A stretch of DNA of 64,000 nucleotides from Euonymus europaeus (lineage: Eukaryota > Streptophyta > Magnoliopsida > Celastrales > Celastraceae): positions 21,734,760 through 21,798,759 of the forward strand of contig OY756969.1 of assembly GCA_963580455.1 (NCBI GenBank). Reading direction: 5' to 3'. The notes below the pieces were generated by a model. The model ran no database searches. It was not told the DNA's origin and saw nothing but the letters and a program-made list of their open reading frames with translations. This document shows, piece after piece, positions 15,001 through 26,875 of the stretch; position 1 is the stretch's first letter; each line of letters begins with the position of its first letter. A program made the translations under genes and the position numbers.

Positions 15001-16644
15001 GGTAACACAAATGCTGCAGCTGATGCTTTATCCCGACGGTAACAATTCTTTGCAATTCATTTTGTTAATGTGGAAGAGGGTTCTCCGAGCCAGCCCCCAC
15101 TTGGCAGCCTTCAGGGACGAATGCAGACCTTGACAAAACTCCAATGTGCTGATTTTTCTGGATTAATTGAAGAGATTCACTCAGACCCCAAATTGCAGCA
15201 GATTGTTCAGGACCTACTGGTTGATCCTCTTAGTCATGCTGGTTATACCTTACGCAGAGGGGTTTTACTCTTTAATGGCCGGTTAGTTCTTCCTAAAACA
15301 TCCTCTCGTATTCATTCTCTTTTGCTAGAGTTCCATAGTGGCCCGAGTGGTGGTCATTCTGGTGTGTTTAGAACTTATAAAAGGTTGTCTAATGTGGTTT
15401 ATTGGGACGGCATGCAAAAAGACATCCAGAGGTTTGTGGCTGAATGCTCGGTTTGTTTGCAAAATAAGAGTACTACTTCGAAGCCAGCGGGTCTATTGCA
15501 GCCATTACCTGTTCCTCAAAGGGTATGGGAAGATGTGACTATGGATTTCATCACTGGGTTACCCCGAGTCGAAGGCAAGGACACTATTTTAGTGGTGGTG
15601 GACAGATTATCAAAATATAGTCATTTTATTCCGTTGGGCCACCCTTATGGTGCCAAAGAAGTGGCAGCTGTGTTTGCTAGAGAAATAGTCCGATTGCATG
15701 GGTTTCCTCAATCAATTGTCACGGATCGAGATCGGGTATTTGTGAGCCATTTCTGGAAGGAGTTGTTTCATTTGGCTGGCACTGTGTTGCGCATGAGTTC
15801 TTCTTATCATCCGCAAACAGACGGCCAAACTGAAGTAGTCAATCAATGTTTGGAAGCTTATCTTCGTTGTTATGTGCATGGTAAACCTCGGAATTGGCTC
15901 AAGGGTTTGATGTGGGCTGAGTATTGGTATAATTCTACCTTCCATAGTTCCACTAACATGACTCCATATAGGGCTTTGTATGGCCGTGAACCTCCGGTTC
16001 TACTGAAATATGGGGAAGAAAGTTCCTTGGTAGAGGTGGATAATCTTTTGCGTGAAAGGGATGAAATTTTGCGAGAGCTTAAAGACTGTCTGACTGCTGC
16101 CCAGGATTATATGAAACGCGTAGCTGATGCTAAAAGACGTGAGGTCAGTTTTTCTCCAAATGATTGGGTTTATTTGCGGTTGCAGCCTTATCGACAGAAG
16201 ACTGTTTCTCACCGAGTTAATGAGAAATTAAGCCCTCGATATTTTGGTCCCTTCAAAATATTAGAGCGTGTTGGAAGTGTTGCTTACCGCCTGGAGTTGC
16301 CACCTACTGCCAAAATCCACCCAGTCTTCCATGTCTCTCAGCTCAAACGAGGTTCCAGACTTGAGACTCCCACCTTGCAATTACCTGAGTCTTTAACTGA
16401 TGATCTCCAGCTGGAGTTCCAGCCTCATTCAGTGCTAAAATTTAGAGCTGGACAGAGGGGCGGTTATGTTTTGATCCATTGGCAGAATTTACCACATTGT
16501 GATGATTCTTGGGAGGTCTTTGATGATATCAACCAGCGGTTCCCTCATTTCCACCTTGGGGACAAGGTGAAACTTCTAGGGAAGGGTATTGATACAGCGC
16601 CAATCACTTATTCAAGGAAGTCCAGGGGTATTTTGGGCAATTAA
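12022..16644 (+). pseudogene. chromovirus gag-pol polyprotein with four in-frame stops
   Basis: One reading frame runs from ATG 12022 (the first Met after the primer site) to TAA at 16642-16644, interrupted at 12316 (TGA), 13957 (TGA), 14584 (TAA) and 15040 (TAA). Domains in order: gag capsid with W-Y-L-Y-R-D region; zinc knuckle C-F-R-C-x4-H-x4-C at about 12988-13029; aspartic protease D-S-G-A-S at about 13234; reverse transcriptase with Y-R-A-L-N and F-D-D-I-L (14266-14280); RNase H E-T-D-A-S-G (about 14701); integrase HHCC finger (about 15328-15460) and DDE core with Y-H-P-Q-T-D-G-Q-T-E; chromodomain (about 16430-16580). The first two stops fall where the family has Trp (E-G-W-V-F-R and G-G-W-R-F-C), so they look like TGG-to-TGA transitions. 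The last 18 codons, including the stop, lie inside the 3' LTR. No intact protein can be made. Confidence 0.93.
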
Positions 16645-16809
16645 GCTGGTGGATTGGGTAGTCTTGTAATTTTGTTATCTTTTGTTCTTTTAGGGCTCGA
16701 TTGTGTTGAGTCTTGGTTATGTTGAATTTTGTGTTAAAGTTCTGTTGAACTCTGGAGTTGCAGCCCCTCGTTTGGTTGCTGGTTTGTGTACTGGTGTTGG
16801 AGTTTATCA
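16590..16809 (+). repeat. 3' LTR of the chromovirus
   Basis: 220 bp, same ends as the 5' LTR, followed by the target duplication TATAC (16810-16814). A purine-rich stretch ending at about 16587 ('agggaaggg') is the likely polypurine tract. Confidence 0.95.
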
Positions 16810-16814
16810 TATAC

Positions 16815-17333
16815 ACACATACAAACAGTGTTCATTCAATTATGAATGCATCCGCAATTTCCATCTCTTTTTTGTTTACAAATGACTCTTCGATTATTGC
16901 GTCAAAAAATGTTATTTCACTCTGTGTTTCCCATCTCGCGACAGCACAACACCAAGAATGACTTCCGCCCGCAAAACTAAAGAAAAAAACAAAAACCTAA
17001 TCACAGTGAGACATCAACTATGAGAAGCAAGGGAAGCGTAAGCTCACCGGAAATTCCTCCACGCCAAATACGCCGGTCGAGGATTGCCCTGGACCCTGAT
17101 CGGTTTGGTGCAAAACACGCACGCACCGCTTCGAATTGCTCCGCAATTAAAGCGAAATGAAATGTTGGATTGGGATAAGCAAAGTTGATGGGGCCACGCT
17201 CTAAATGGGCTCAAAAGTTTCGGCCCATACCAAAGTCCACCCAAATATAGACTTCCTTTTGTTTGTTTCTCTCTCTTCTCGTCTTTTTATTTCCCGCATC
17301 CAGAGAAGGTGCAGTGCAGTGCGCGCGGCAGCC
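16815..17333. other. intergenic; probable promoter and 5' leader of DPH2
   Basis: No coding region recognised. The last 300 bp become GC-richer towards the DPH2 start, and no TATA box was found, which fits a housekeeping-type promoter (inference). Confidence 0.4.
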
Positions 17334-20300
17334 ATGGACGAGGAGTCAAATTACGAAATTGCCAGAACTGCCGAGTTCATTCACAGTAGGAAATTTACCA
17401 GAGTTGCTTTGCAGGTAATGTAGAATCGAAAATTTAGGGATTTTAATTTTTGATTGTTCGGGCTCTGTTTAGCTTTTCTTCTTGTTTGGTGCGGAGAAAC
17501 GCAAGTTGAAGAGAAAGAAAACTACTTTGATTTCTTGTGCGTGTTTCTGTCTTTGTAACTCTTACTTTACAAGCCTTCGAATTTTACTCTTAACTTATGA
17601 TGGCTTCTTAGTTCCCAGATGACTTATTGAAGGATTCCACTAGAGTGGTTAGAGCTTTGCGGAACAAGCTTCAGTTGCTAAGGGAGTCTGATGATGCTGA
17701 TAACAAAGAAGTTGGATTGTTTGTCATGGCAGACACAACTTTTGGCAGTTGTTGTGTTGACGAGGTTGGAGCATCCCACATTGATGCTGATTGTGTGGTG
17801 CATTATGGACATACTTGTCTCAGCCCGTAAGCACTCGTAACCAAATCTATTTGAATTATATGTATAAATGTTGTTTGAAGGGTTTCAGGGATTGATATGA
17901 TTATAAGGTTTGTTTACTATGTTCTGTTATGCGGATGAATTTCTTGAATGTTAAGACATTAAACTTCTTCTTTTTTAGTTTGAAAAAGAATTTCACTGCA
18001 AGGCACCAGAGGGTGATATCTATCTCCTTATTGATGGGCGTTGAGGCGAGGATAAGATTATTAGAAAACAGAAAATAACAGTCTTTGATAGTTGTAGTTT
18101 TTGGTCTCTATGTTAAGGTTCTCACCAATGAAGCCTTCGAAATATTCTCAAGTTTCTTCAATTCACTCCGGGAACATAATCCCTTATAGTTCAGTTTATT
18201 GTTATTGGCGAACTAATTCTCCAAGTACAATATTCATAATTTCCAGATTGTCAGAGTCTTTGCTTGCAGTTAGTGCCATGGAATTGCAATTTTTTTCCTG
18301 CCCTTTTAACCTTTTTTTTTATTGTATCTTTTCCAATGGTAGTGTGTTAATATAAATCCTGATTTTGATCTACTTGCAGACTACAGTCAAGTCTTTAGTT
18401 TTTGGGAATTCAGCTATACTGTTGAACCAGATTTATTGCAATTTGTTTCTTTACTCGTTCACATCAACTGGTTATGACTTTTTAATTTTTTTTATTTTAT
18501 TTCAGGACATCAACACTCCCAGCATTTGTTGTTTTTGGAAAGGCTTCTATCAGTGTATCCAGTTGCATTGAAAAATTATCAAGTAATGCTTTGGCCAATT
18601 GCAAGCCTGTTATGGTATCGTCAGTCATGGAAGTTTTGAGTATTTTCAGATATAACTTAATTTGATTTGTTGTGATTGGATAATTGTGATGACAATTTGT
18701 ACCTGGTTATCTTGTAGGTCCTTTATGGGCTTGAATATGCACATGCAGTCCCATGTATTAAGGGAGCACTGGGGGAAGCAGCAAGGTTATCTGAGTCCAT
18801 ATCTAAATTACATATCAATTTTGCTGATGTTGCGTGTTCGGTCATAGATCCATCAGCAGATTGTAAACATCCTGATGAGCTCCTTAGACCAGTCACTGGT
18901 TATTCGAGTGTTAGTCCTGATGAGGAATCTGGCACTAGGCACAGCATTGGGGGCTTGATTTGGAATTTACCCAAAGGACAAAAAATGGAGGATCACTTGC
19001 TTTTTTGGGTTGGTTCAGAGAATTCTGCATTTGCAAATGCTGTATTGACATTCAATGGCTGTGAAATAGGTAGCCACATTGCCGTGTTTTCCCTTTTTAA
19101 TGTTCTTTTTGCCATCCTCCATTAACACCCCCAAGACCCCACAACTGAAGGTCAAGACTTTATGTTCTTCATTTTAGCCATATCGGTTATCTCCATAAAA
19201 GCCTTCTCATTGTTTTTCCTATTGTTGTTGTTTCTCCTGTATACTTTCATTGTATTTCAGCTTCTTTACACACTTTCCTGACTTCCATCTAGGACATTAA
19301 CTGTTGATTACGATTCTGAGTTTAATGAAAGAGCCCCCTTCCTGAAAATCAGTCATGTCTATTGTCTAATCAGTTTCTAAATCATTATCTATTTCCTTGA
19401 GTTGCACTCTTTATTTTTTAGCGTAATTTGTTCTACAAGCTTGTGTACTGTGAATGAGATAGCAAGGACCTCAAAATAACTTATTGATTGCTCATATTCT
19501 GTTCATTTTGTAAGCCAAATGTTTCTCTAGATAAAATATGTTGTAACTAAGTCATGCTCATGCAAAATGAAAGGGAAATAGCACCCGCCGATGCACAAGG
19601 CTCGTTTATTTTGTGCCAAGTTTTGAGAAGAGCGGATGTAGGTAGACTTTACCCCAAAGTCTGGAGAGGCTAAACCTTTGGTTGAAAGACCTTTTGTTTT
19701 TAGTTTTCTTCTGAACCTAAACCTTAGTGATCTTTGCTTGATATTGTTGTTGTTGGTTTAGTCAGATATGACGTGACATCAGATTGCTTGGTGGCAGACT
19801 TTTCTCAACAGAGAAGGATTCTTAAGCGTAGGTATTGTAAACAATATTGCTTTCTTCACAGTTAACTTTTTTCTTCCCTGAAACTTATAAACTATTATGC
19901 TTGTGGTCTGATGGTATATTGGCTGTGTTCTTGAAGCATTCATGTTTTTCATTTAAGTTATTTTGGCGTATAGCTCTTCCGTGGGATTTAATGCGTGACT
20001 ATGTTCTCTACAGGTATTACCTTGTTGAAAAGGCAAAGGATGCCAACATTGTTGGGATTTTGGTGGGTACTCTTGGTGTAGGTATGTTCCTGGTTCATTG
20101 TTTTGGAATGGAAACCTGCTTTTTTCAAGTTCAATTCTGAAAGCATGCACATTTATATCTTTTCCATGTCAATATTTTATTTTTCACACCCATTGCTGAG
20201 TACATAATCTTTTACCTTTTTTATAATCCCATGGTTGAGTCCATCTTCTTCTCATGAATCACATATTCCTTGCCTTCTTTGAACTGCACTGTTATTTTCA

Positions 20301-23300
20301 CTTTTCTTTTCATATTCACAGTTCATATTTGTTGTACATTGATTCAATTTGTTCTCTCATTATTTATGGCCGTCAATCAAAAATTTTAAGTCGAGGAAAC
20401 AATACAGCGAATGATTTGTATCTTAAAAATTTGTGTTTGTGGACATCTCTCTCTAAATGTGAGGTTGGGCATTTACTTATTTTGAACTTTGGGCGGTGAT
20501 TGATACTGTTTTCCTTTCAGACCGAGCACAATGACATATAAGATTGTTCACTTGCCTTGTTTAATTAGGGCTAATACTGGCCATCATATTTTACTAGAAA
20601 TCTGTATGTAGATTATGTTTCATCAATTAAATGCAAAAAAAATTGACTGGGACTTAAAAATTCAGTTTTATAGGCAAGCATGTAGCCTTAGTGGTAGAGT
20701 TGCAGGGTACAACCTAGAGGTTACCTTTAAAACCACCTCTCACCAACTCTGCCAACTGTGGGAGCCTTGTGCATTGAAATTGTTTACTCTTTTTTACTTG
20801 ACACTTCTAGCTTTGTTAGGATTTTGCTTAGTATTTGCTAACTAAATTTTCAAGGTATTGCGCTAGTCATGTCTTGCTATTGATGCAGCTGGTTACCTTG
20901 ATATGATTCATCAGATGAAAGAGCTTATCACTAGAGCTGGGAAAAAGGCCTACACCCTTGTCATGGGAAGACCAAATCCTGCAAAACTTGCCAATTTTCC
21001 TGAGGTGAACTTTTGATTTATATCTAGATAGTTAAATACTTTTCTGAACAAAGTTCTTCTTCAAGTTTGAGCTATGTTACAATTTCCAATTTGTTGCAGT
21101 GTGACGTTTTCATATACGTGTCATGCGCTCAAACTGCTCTTCTGGATAGCAAGGAGTTCTTTGCTCCTGTTATTACTCCATTCGAAGCTATGTTGGCATT
21201 TAGCAGGTACTCATTAAATTATCTTTCCTGTTTTGTTTTAGCTTCCTGTTCGTAGACTAAATTGCCTCGTATTATACTGGATTTTTTAAACTGTTTCTTT
21301 TCATTCTGATTATCTTTTCAGACTTATGATTAGCTCACATCAATTTTTTACAATTTGCGGGTTGCGGCCCTGAACAAATTCTCTATTCTATTTCTAACCC
21401 TCACCTCTCTTGGTCCTCCAAGGTTTCATCAATTGAGGAGACACTTAACTGTTCTATAAGGAATGTAAGACACTGTGTCTGGTGGGTATTAAAAGTTCTA
21501 TGCTGCCTGACACCAGACCAACCGTCTGACCTGACACCAGACCAACCCTCTGACACACTATTTCTCTGCACCCCTCACCCCATTAGGAACAGATTAGTAC
21601 TTGAGAAGTCTGTGCCCAAGAAAAATCTTTCTAATTGAGTTCCCCAAACCCCCGAAACAAAGGAAAAGGGTGGACAAGATGAACATACTTCTTCTTACTT
21701 ATAGTTGGCACCCTTGATAATACTTCTATAGGCAATGCTTTGTCTCATTTGTATTTAGAAAGCCATTCATTCAAATGATGACCCAAATGACGAAACATTG
21801 TTTCCTCTGCAGTATTGTCCTCTTGTGTTATCAAATGGGTAAAGGCCTTGATGACTTTGACTTATCAACTGATTTCTTACATGTTTAACACTAATGTTGT
21901 TGGGCATATTCCTTCTTTTATTTGCTAAACCTTTCAAGAACACGAATCATGGGCCCTTTATTTTGTTCACGATGGTTATCTAGGGAAACAAGTACAGAAA
22001 GATAAATTTAGGATTTCTTGATTACAGTCAGTTTCTTCTATCACTAGAGTAGCTGAAGTCCCATACATCTTTGTTTTTTATCTTTATCATTCTATAATGA
22101 TTTCTACTGTTGCTATGCTTCTAAGTGTGAAGATATTTTATTGTTTTAGATATCCAAAATGGGTGCTCGCTTCATATGTGCATGCTTATTTATTTCTCAG
22201 AATTTTCATTTTCCCAGGGGATGCCAATGGACAGGAGAATATCTGATGGAATTCCGAGATTTGATTAATTCTCCTCCTGTTGAAGGGATAAATGAGTCAC
22301 AAGAAGCACGGTTTTCTTTTCTTCGTGGTGGATACGTGGAAGATTTTGATATTCAAGGTCGTTCTTTCTAACTTTTTTTTTTGCAATTCATATTTTTCTT
22401 TTAGTAGAAGTTGGTGACTATACTGAAGCATACGGGAGAAAAGATATAAAACTACTTTCATTCATGTTTTGTTTCTTAGGTCTTGACTTTTGAGCAATCT
22501 GTTAAAAATTAGGTGTACGTGAAGATTTAGTTTGGAGGAAATCTATGTCTAAGGATTTGAGCTGCTAGGCTTTATCAAGCTCGGTAGTCGGTATAGTAAG
22601 AAAGAAACACCAGTGAAAAGATTTTTCTGTTACTATACTGGCTCCTGCCATTGAAATGCAAGCTTTCCTCCCTTGAGAATATCATACTCTGAGAAACATG
22701 AAAAAGAACAAATGAATTAGTGTTATTTTGCTACCCAAAAGATTGTACAACTCCCAGGAGATTTTGCCTTTGGAAATGGAATGTTTCCAAGAAAAAAAGT
22801 TGTTCTTGCTGTTCTGTTTATTCTTCATTGGGAAAATTGTGTGTGGGTTTAAAGCGTGTTCAAAAGAATGGGAGATCCATAGTTCATTTGTGATGTGAGT
22901 ATGTATTGCTAGTTGGCTGCCCAAACAGGAGTGTCCTAGTGATGAAGGAATAGTTAGAAAACTCTGGGATCAGTCGTAAACCTGGAAGTCCTATATTTGA
23001 ATTCCATCCAGTGCAGTTTGAATTTAATGTATACGAATGGTTTACAGGTGATTGTTTGTAATCCAAGACTTACTCTACAGAGGGGCAGAGGTTGCCTTAC
23101 AACCATAGAGAGGTTTTTTATTTCAAAATAAATGAAAATATTGATAGTTGCCTATTAGAAAGTAGGCTTTGAAATCTCATTACGCCAATTCCTCAACATG
23201 CTTCTAAGTCGCAATCTGAAAATAATTTCATTTTGCAGATAATGGGTTTATGACAGAGAATGGCAAGGAAGAGAATGCAGTTCTTGCTTTAACCAAAGCA

Positions 23301-23495
23301 ACGGAGAAAACTCTGCAATTGCATGAAGGGAATTCTAATTCCGTCTCCAAGGGAATCATAAAATCTGGAGCTGACTATTATGCATCGCGATCTTATCATG
23401 GTCTCGAAATGCATGGAAATAGTTCCACGCCTGAGCCGTATTTAATTGGTAGAAGTGGGAAGGCGTCGGGATATGAGGATGAGAAAAGCGAGTAG
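17334..23495 (+). CDS. DPH2: diphthamide biosynthesis protein 2 (histidine 3-amino-3-carboxypropyltransferase subunit)
   Basis: DPH2 pairs with DPH1 in the cytosol. The heterodimer carries [4Fe-4S] clusters and transfers the 3-amino-3-carboxypropyl group from S-adenosylmethionine to a histidine of elongation factor 2, the first step of diphthamide formation. Ten GT-AG exons: 17334-17414, 17612-17826, 18506-18614, 18718-19069, 19762-19831, 20014-20081, 20889-21004, 21100-21206, 22218-22357 and 23239-23495. They sum to 1515 nt, one open frame of 504 aa, close to the usual eukaryotic length of about 490-530. Family marks: M-A-D-T-T-F-G-S-C-C-V-D-E-V-G-A (Cys 74/75), H-Y-G-H-T-C, V-L-Y-G-L-E-Y-A-H, Y-Y-L-V-E-K-A-K-D-A, V-M-G-R-P-N-P-A-K-L-A-N-F, and D-V-F-I-Y-V-S-C-A-Q-T-A-L-L-D (Cys 346), where the cluster-ligand cysteines are expected. 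The start is the first ATG, followed by the conserved N-terminus Y-E-I-x-R-T-A-E-F-I. Intron 8 is about 1 kb; no lesion seen. Confidence 0.96.
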
Positions 23496-24405
23496 GATGG
23501 CTTGCGATCAACTCATTGACAATTCAAGCTATCTGTGTTTTTTGGATGAGCAGTTACTGGGTTCACTATCAGTCGATTTTTAAAGAACTCAGAAGGATAT
23601 GCTTTTTCTGTAGATATTCTCCTATAATGATGAAGAACATAGGGTTTCTGCCTTTCTGGTGTTGCAGGAATCTGTGGTTGACATATTTCTACAACTACTG
23701 CCTCATGGAGATAGGAGCTAGGTGATGGATGGTTCCCTTCTTTTGCAAAGTTTAGGCTGATTCTTTCGCTCGGTTATTATTTTTCAATTTTGTTATGTTT
23801 ATCTTGATTTCACCACGGTAAAATGGTTGTAATATTTGCCAGGTGATTTATTTGGGATAGGGGCTAGAATTCGTGTATCTTGAATTGGCTGCAACCATGT
23901 TCTAAAATGTGTTGTCGAGTATTTTGGGGTCGAGTAATGTTCGAATATAATAAATTTTCTTAAAAATAATCCTAAATTCTAAACTTAAAAATCTAACTCA
24001 TAACGCCCCGATTTAACATAATTTTAAGAGTAATTGTAGTTAATTTTAGCTAAAAATTGTAGCTCCTCCCAACCCGATTTTTCTTACAAGAACATGATCA
24101 TGTTGAATTGTCATTCTTTGCATTTACAGGACGGCAATGCATGCTTAGAAAAATAAACTCCCTGTCCAAATTGCCTAGAACTATTGTGTTTGACTGCAAA
24201 CACCAACAGATATTATTGTCTACTATCGTTGGTAATTTCCAGTCTCTCTGAGACACATAAACCGTCTCTAAGGGAGTATGAATATTTTGAATGAACCAGC
24301 TAGACTTTTCAACACGTTTGATTGAGTAAAATTTCTCCATGTTGACTGCATTCTCTCTAAATTACGTATACATAATGCCTAGTTCTGCTTTTTCCCACTA
24401 TAGTC
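23496..24405. other. intergenic: DPH2 3' region and chitinase promoter
   Basis: No gene recognised. The first part is probably DPH2 3' UTR. The last part is the promoter of the class IV chitinase. Confidence 0.4.
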
Positions 24406-24413
24406 TATAAATA
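24406..24413 (+). promoter_or_regulatory. TATA box of class IV chitinase
   Basis: TATAAATA, 45 bp upstream of the chitinase ATG. It implies a 5' leader of only about 15 nt (inference). Confidence 0.75.
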
Positions 24414-24450
24414 TGGCCGTCTCCCTTTCTCATTTTCACAAACACTTCTC

Positions 24451-25367
24451 ATGCACAAAATGATGAAGCTTTTACTGACAATCCTTCTCACGGGACTCAT
24501 CGCTAGAGCTGCGGTGGCACAGAACTGTGGCTGTGCTGCTGGCGTTTGCTGCAGCCAATACGGCTACTGTGGTAATGGCCCTGAATACTGCGGCGAGGGT
24601 TGCCGTGAAGGTCCTTGTGAAACATCAACAAGTCCCCCAACTGAGAATGGTGTTTCTGTGCCTGACATTGTGACTCCTGACTTCTTCAATGGGATTATTA
24701 GCCAAGCTGCCTCAACTTGTCCCGGAAAAAGCTTTTACTCTAGAGATGCATTTCTCGATGCTCTCAATTCGTTTTCTGGGTTTGGCAAGGTTGGCTCGGC
24801 TGATGATTCCAAGCGCGAGATTGCGGCCTTCTTTGCTCACGCCACTCATGAAACTGAGAGTATGATTTCTAGTTTTTTTTTTTTTTTAAAATACATATAA
24901 TCATTGAAGAATCCTCATGTTGAAGCATACTATATTAAATTATTAATGTTTTTGTGATTGAAGGATTTTGCCACATAGAAGAGAGGTCGCCAGAAATGAT
25001 CTATTGCGATGCGGAAAGGACAGACTATCCATGTACCCCAGGCAAGAGCTACCATGGGCGTGGACCACTCCAACTATCATGGAACTACAACTATGGTGCA
25101 GCTGGACAGAGCCTAAACTTTGATGGGCTGAACTCACCTGAATCAGTGGCAACTGACCCTGGTTTGTCATTCAAGACTGCACTGTGGTTCTGGATGACCA
25201 ATGTTCGAGCTGTGGTCGATCAGGGATTTGGAGCAACAATTGAGAAAATCAATGGTGATGTTGAATGTGGTGGTAAAGAACCAGAGAGGGTTCAGTCTCG
25301 AATTGGGTATTACACCAATTATTGTTCGCAATTTGGAGTTAGTCCTGGAGACAATCTCCAATGTTAA
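24451..25367 (+). CDS. class IV chitinase (GH19) with hevein-type chitin-binding domain
   Basis: A secreted endochitinase that hydrolyses chitin; family members act in defence and in cell-wall arabinogalactan turnover. Exons 24451-24859 and 24964-25367 (intron 104 bp with a long T run) give 270 aa, the usual class IV length. Signal peptide about 1-23, cleaved before Q-N-C-G-C. Hevein domain about 24-56 with eight Cys and the C-C-S-Q-Y-G-Y-C-G motif, a Thr/Pro hinge, then the GH19 domain from about 70 with the loop deletions of class IV. The catalytic acid is Glu134 in H-E-T; the second candidate is Glu142/143 in F-C-H-I-E-E. The exon junction gives H-E-T-E-R-F-C, where relatives have H-E-T-G-H/Y-F-C. 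The end N-Y-C-x-Q-F-G-V-x-P-G-D-N-L-x-C is typical. A paralogue lies about 8 kb downstream on the same strand. Confidence 0.96.
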
Positions 25368-25916
25368 TTAATCAGGATGGATTATATTATACTACTAATA
25401 CTAAATCAAACGTGTAATCATGATCTTGTTAATTATGTTAACAATAATAACGGAGTCACGGTCATTGTCATAGTCATTATCAAATAATGGAACTTTGTTT
25501 TGAAAGTTGAATTAATAATATTCTTTCTTTATTTTATTTTTAAACATTAACACAAAATTATTTCACAATCGCCTTAGTAAATGCACCACAAGAAGGTATC
25601 AGACAAATTGATTCAATATCAACCTTCTTCCGATACTTTTTATTCTCTCATATCTAAAACATGATTGAAAATAGGAAATCCCACGGGGCAGAATTTTCAT
25701 TTATCTTGTTCATCACATTCATCCATTACTTCAAATTAGATTTGATCAATTGCATACAACTTGCAACGATAATTTAATTTATAGTGAGATACTAATATTA
25801 GTATCAGATGTTCTTATCATGTTTTGAACATAATCTTGCTCATGGCTCGCTTGCATGTCATAGACATATGTTGGCTCGCTTGCATGTCACACATATGTTA
25901 TTTTGAACATCCAACA

Positions 25917-26875
25917 TCCAGCCGTGGGGTTAATATATATGATGTTTCATTTTGATCACCAAAAATTCAAATGTTTCAACTTTGTCACTCAACTTTTAAA
26001 TTTGTTTCAATCTGATCGCTCAGTTAGCTTTTTCCGAATTCGGGCATCATTTTTATTGATGTGGCAGTTTGACATACATGTGGCTGGTTCACATGTAAAA
26101 TAAAATAAACCAAAATTTTATTTTTTAAAAAATAAAAATGTGTTCAAATCAAATTTTGACAGCTATCCCCTCCCCAAAATTAAACCCAACCATAGATAAA
26201 ACTTAACATTTACAACCCTCAAAGACACATTATTTATACTCACTATATATCAGTGACTTATTGTTCATATGACTTGGTTGATCAACTCTAAAGTAGTTAG
26301 TGACGATGGAGTTGGAGTAGTTGAGGCAGTGTGTTGATAACTCAACCTTTTCAAGTTAAGTTGATATTATCTTCAAGGAAGCTCTTCAGACACGGTTGAG
26401 TACACTCCAGCTTTGACCTATCATCCTTGCATTTGACTATGCACGCATCCCAAGATCGTTGAACAAGTAATCGTGCTGGGTGTTAAGATTGAGATCAGCC
26501 ATAGATGATGCTAGGGTTTCATCGGGATCAAAGAATCGGTAGGCGTAGGTGGGTGAGTTACCGATAGGAGTCGACGGTGATGGTTCGGTTTAATTTTGGG
26601 AGGGGACAGGTGTCAGAATTTGATTTGCCCACATGTTGATTTTTTTCAAAACAAATGGTTTATTTTATTTTACAGGTGAAGATGTCACGTGTAGGTCAAA
26701 CTGTCACATTAGCATTTTTTTGCCTGGATATGGAAAATACTAACCAACCGAATGATTAGACTGAAAAAAATTTAAAAGTTGGGTGATTAAGTTGAAATGT
26801 TCGAACTTTGAGTAACCATAATGAAACATGAAATATCTTTCGTTAATAAAAAATAGTATTAACCCTGCAGCCGTG
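25917..26875. mobile_element. Mutator-like element (MULE) with long degenerate TIRs
   Basis: The 939-bp element at 25927-26865 starts GGGTTAATA and ends TATTAACCC. Its inverted arms of about 190 bp are imperfect: for example 'tgtttcattttgatcac' on the left against the reverse complement of 'gtaaccataatgaaaca' on the right, and 'cactcaacttttaaattt' against 'aaatttaaaagttgggtg'. The flanking direct repeats are 10 bp with one mismatch (25917-25926 TCCAGCCGTG, 26866-26875 TGCAGCCGTG), the size expected for Mutator elements. The central part of about 550 bp is not inverted and carries no recognised transposase, so the element is non-autonomous; captured host sequence is possible. Confidence 0.85.

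Larger units (their letters stand above)
11761..16809 (+). mobile_element. Ty3/gypsy chromovirus LTR retrotransposon, complete but with nonsense mutations
   Basis: A structurally complete 5049-bp element: 220-bp direct LTRs with TGATA...TATCA ends, the 5-bp target duplication TATAC on both sides, a primer site matching initiator tRNA-Met right after the 5' LTR, and gag, protease, reverse transcriptase, RNase H, integrase and chromodomain in one frame. Integrase downstream of RNase H and a C-terminal chromodomain define a chromovirus; the short LTRs and total length of about 5 kb fit the Reina lineage (inference). I count three differences between the LTRs, all substitutions, so insertion is recent, yet the polyprotein has four stop codons. 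Confidence 0.97.

Noticed and set aside
21505..21560. Short tandem duplication ('gacaccagaccaacc' twice) in DPH2 intron 8.
   Set aside because: Small intronic slippage product without apparent effect on splicing.
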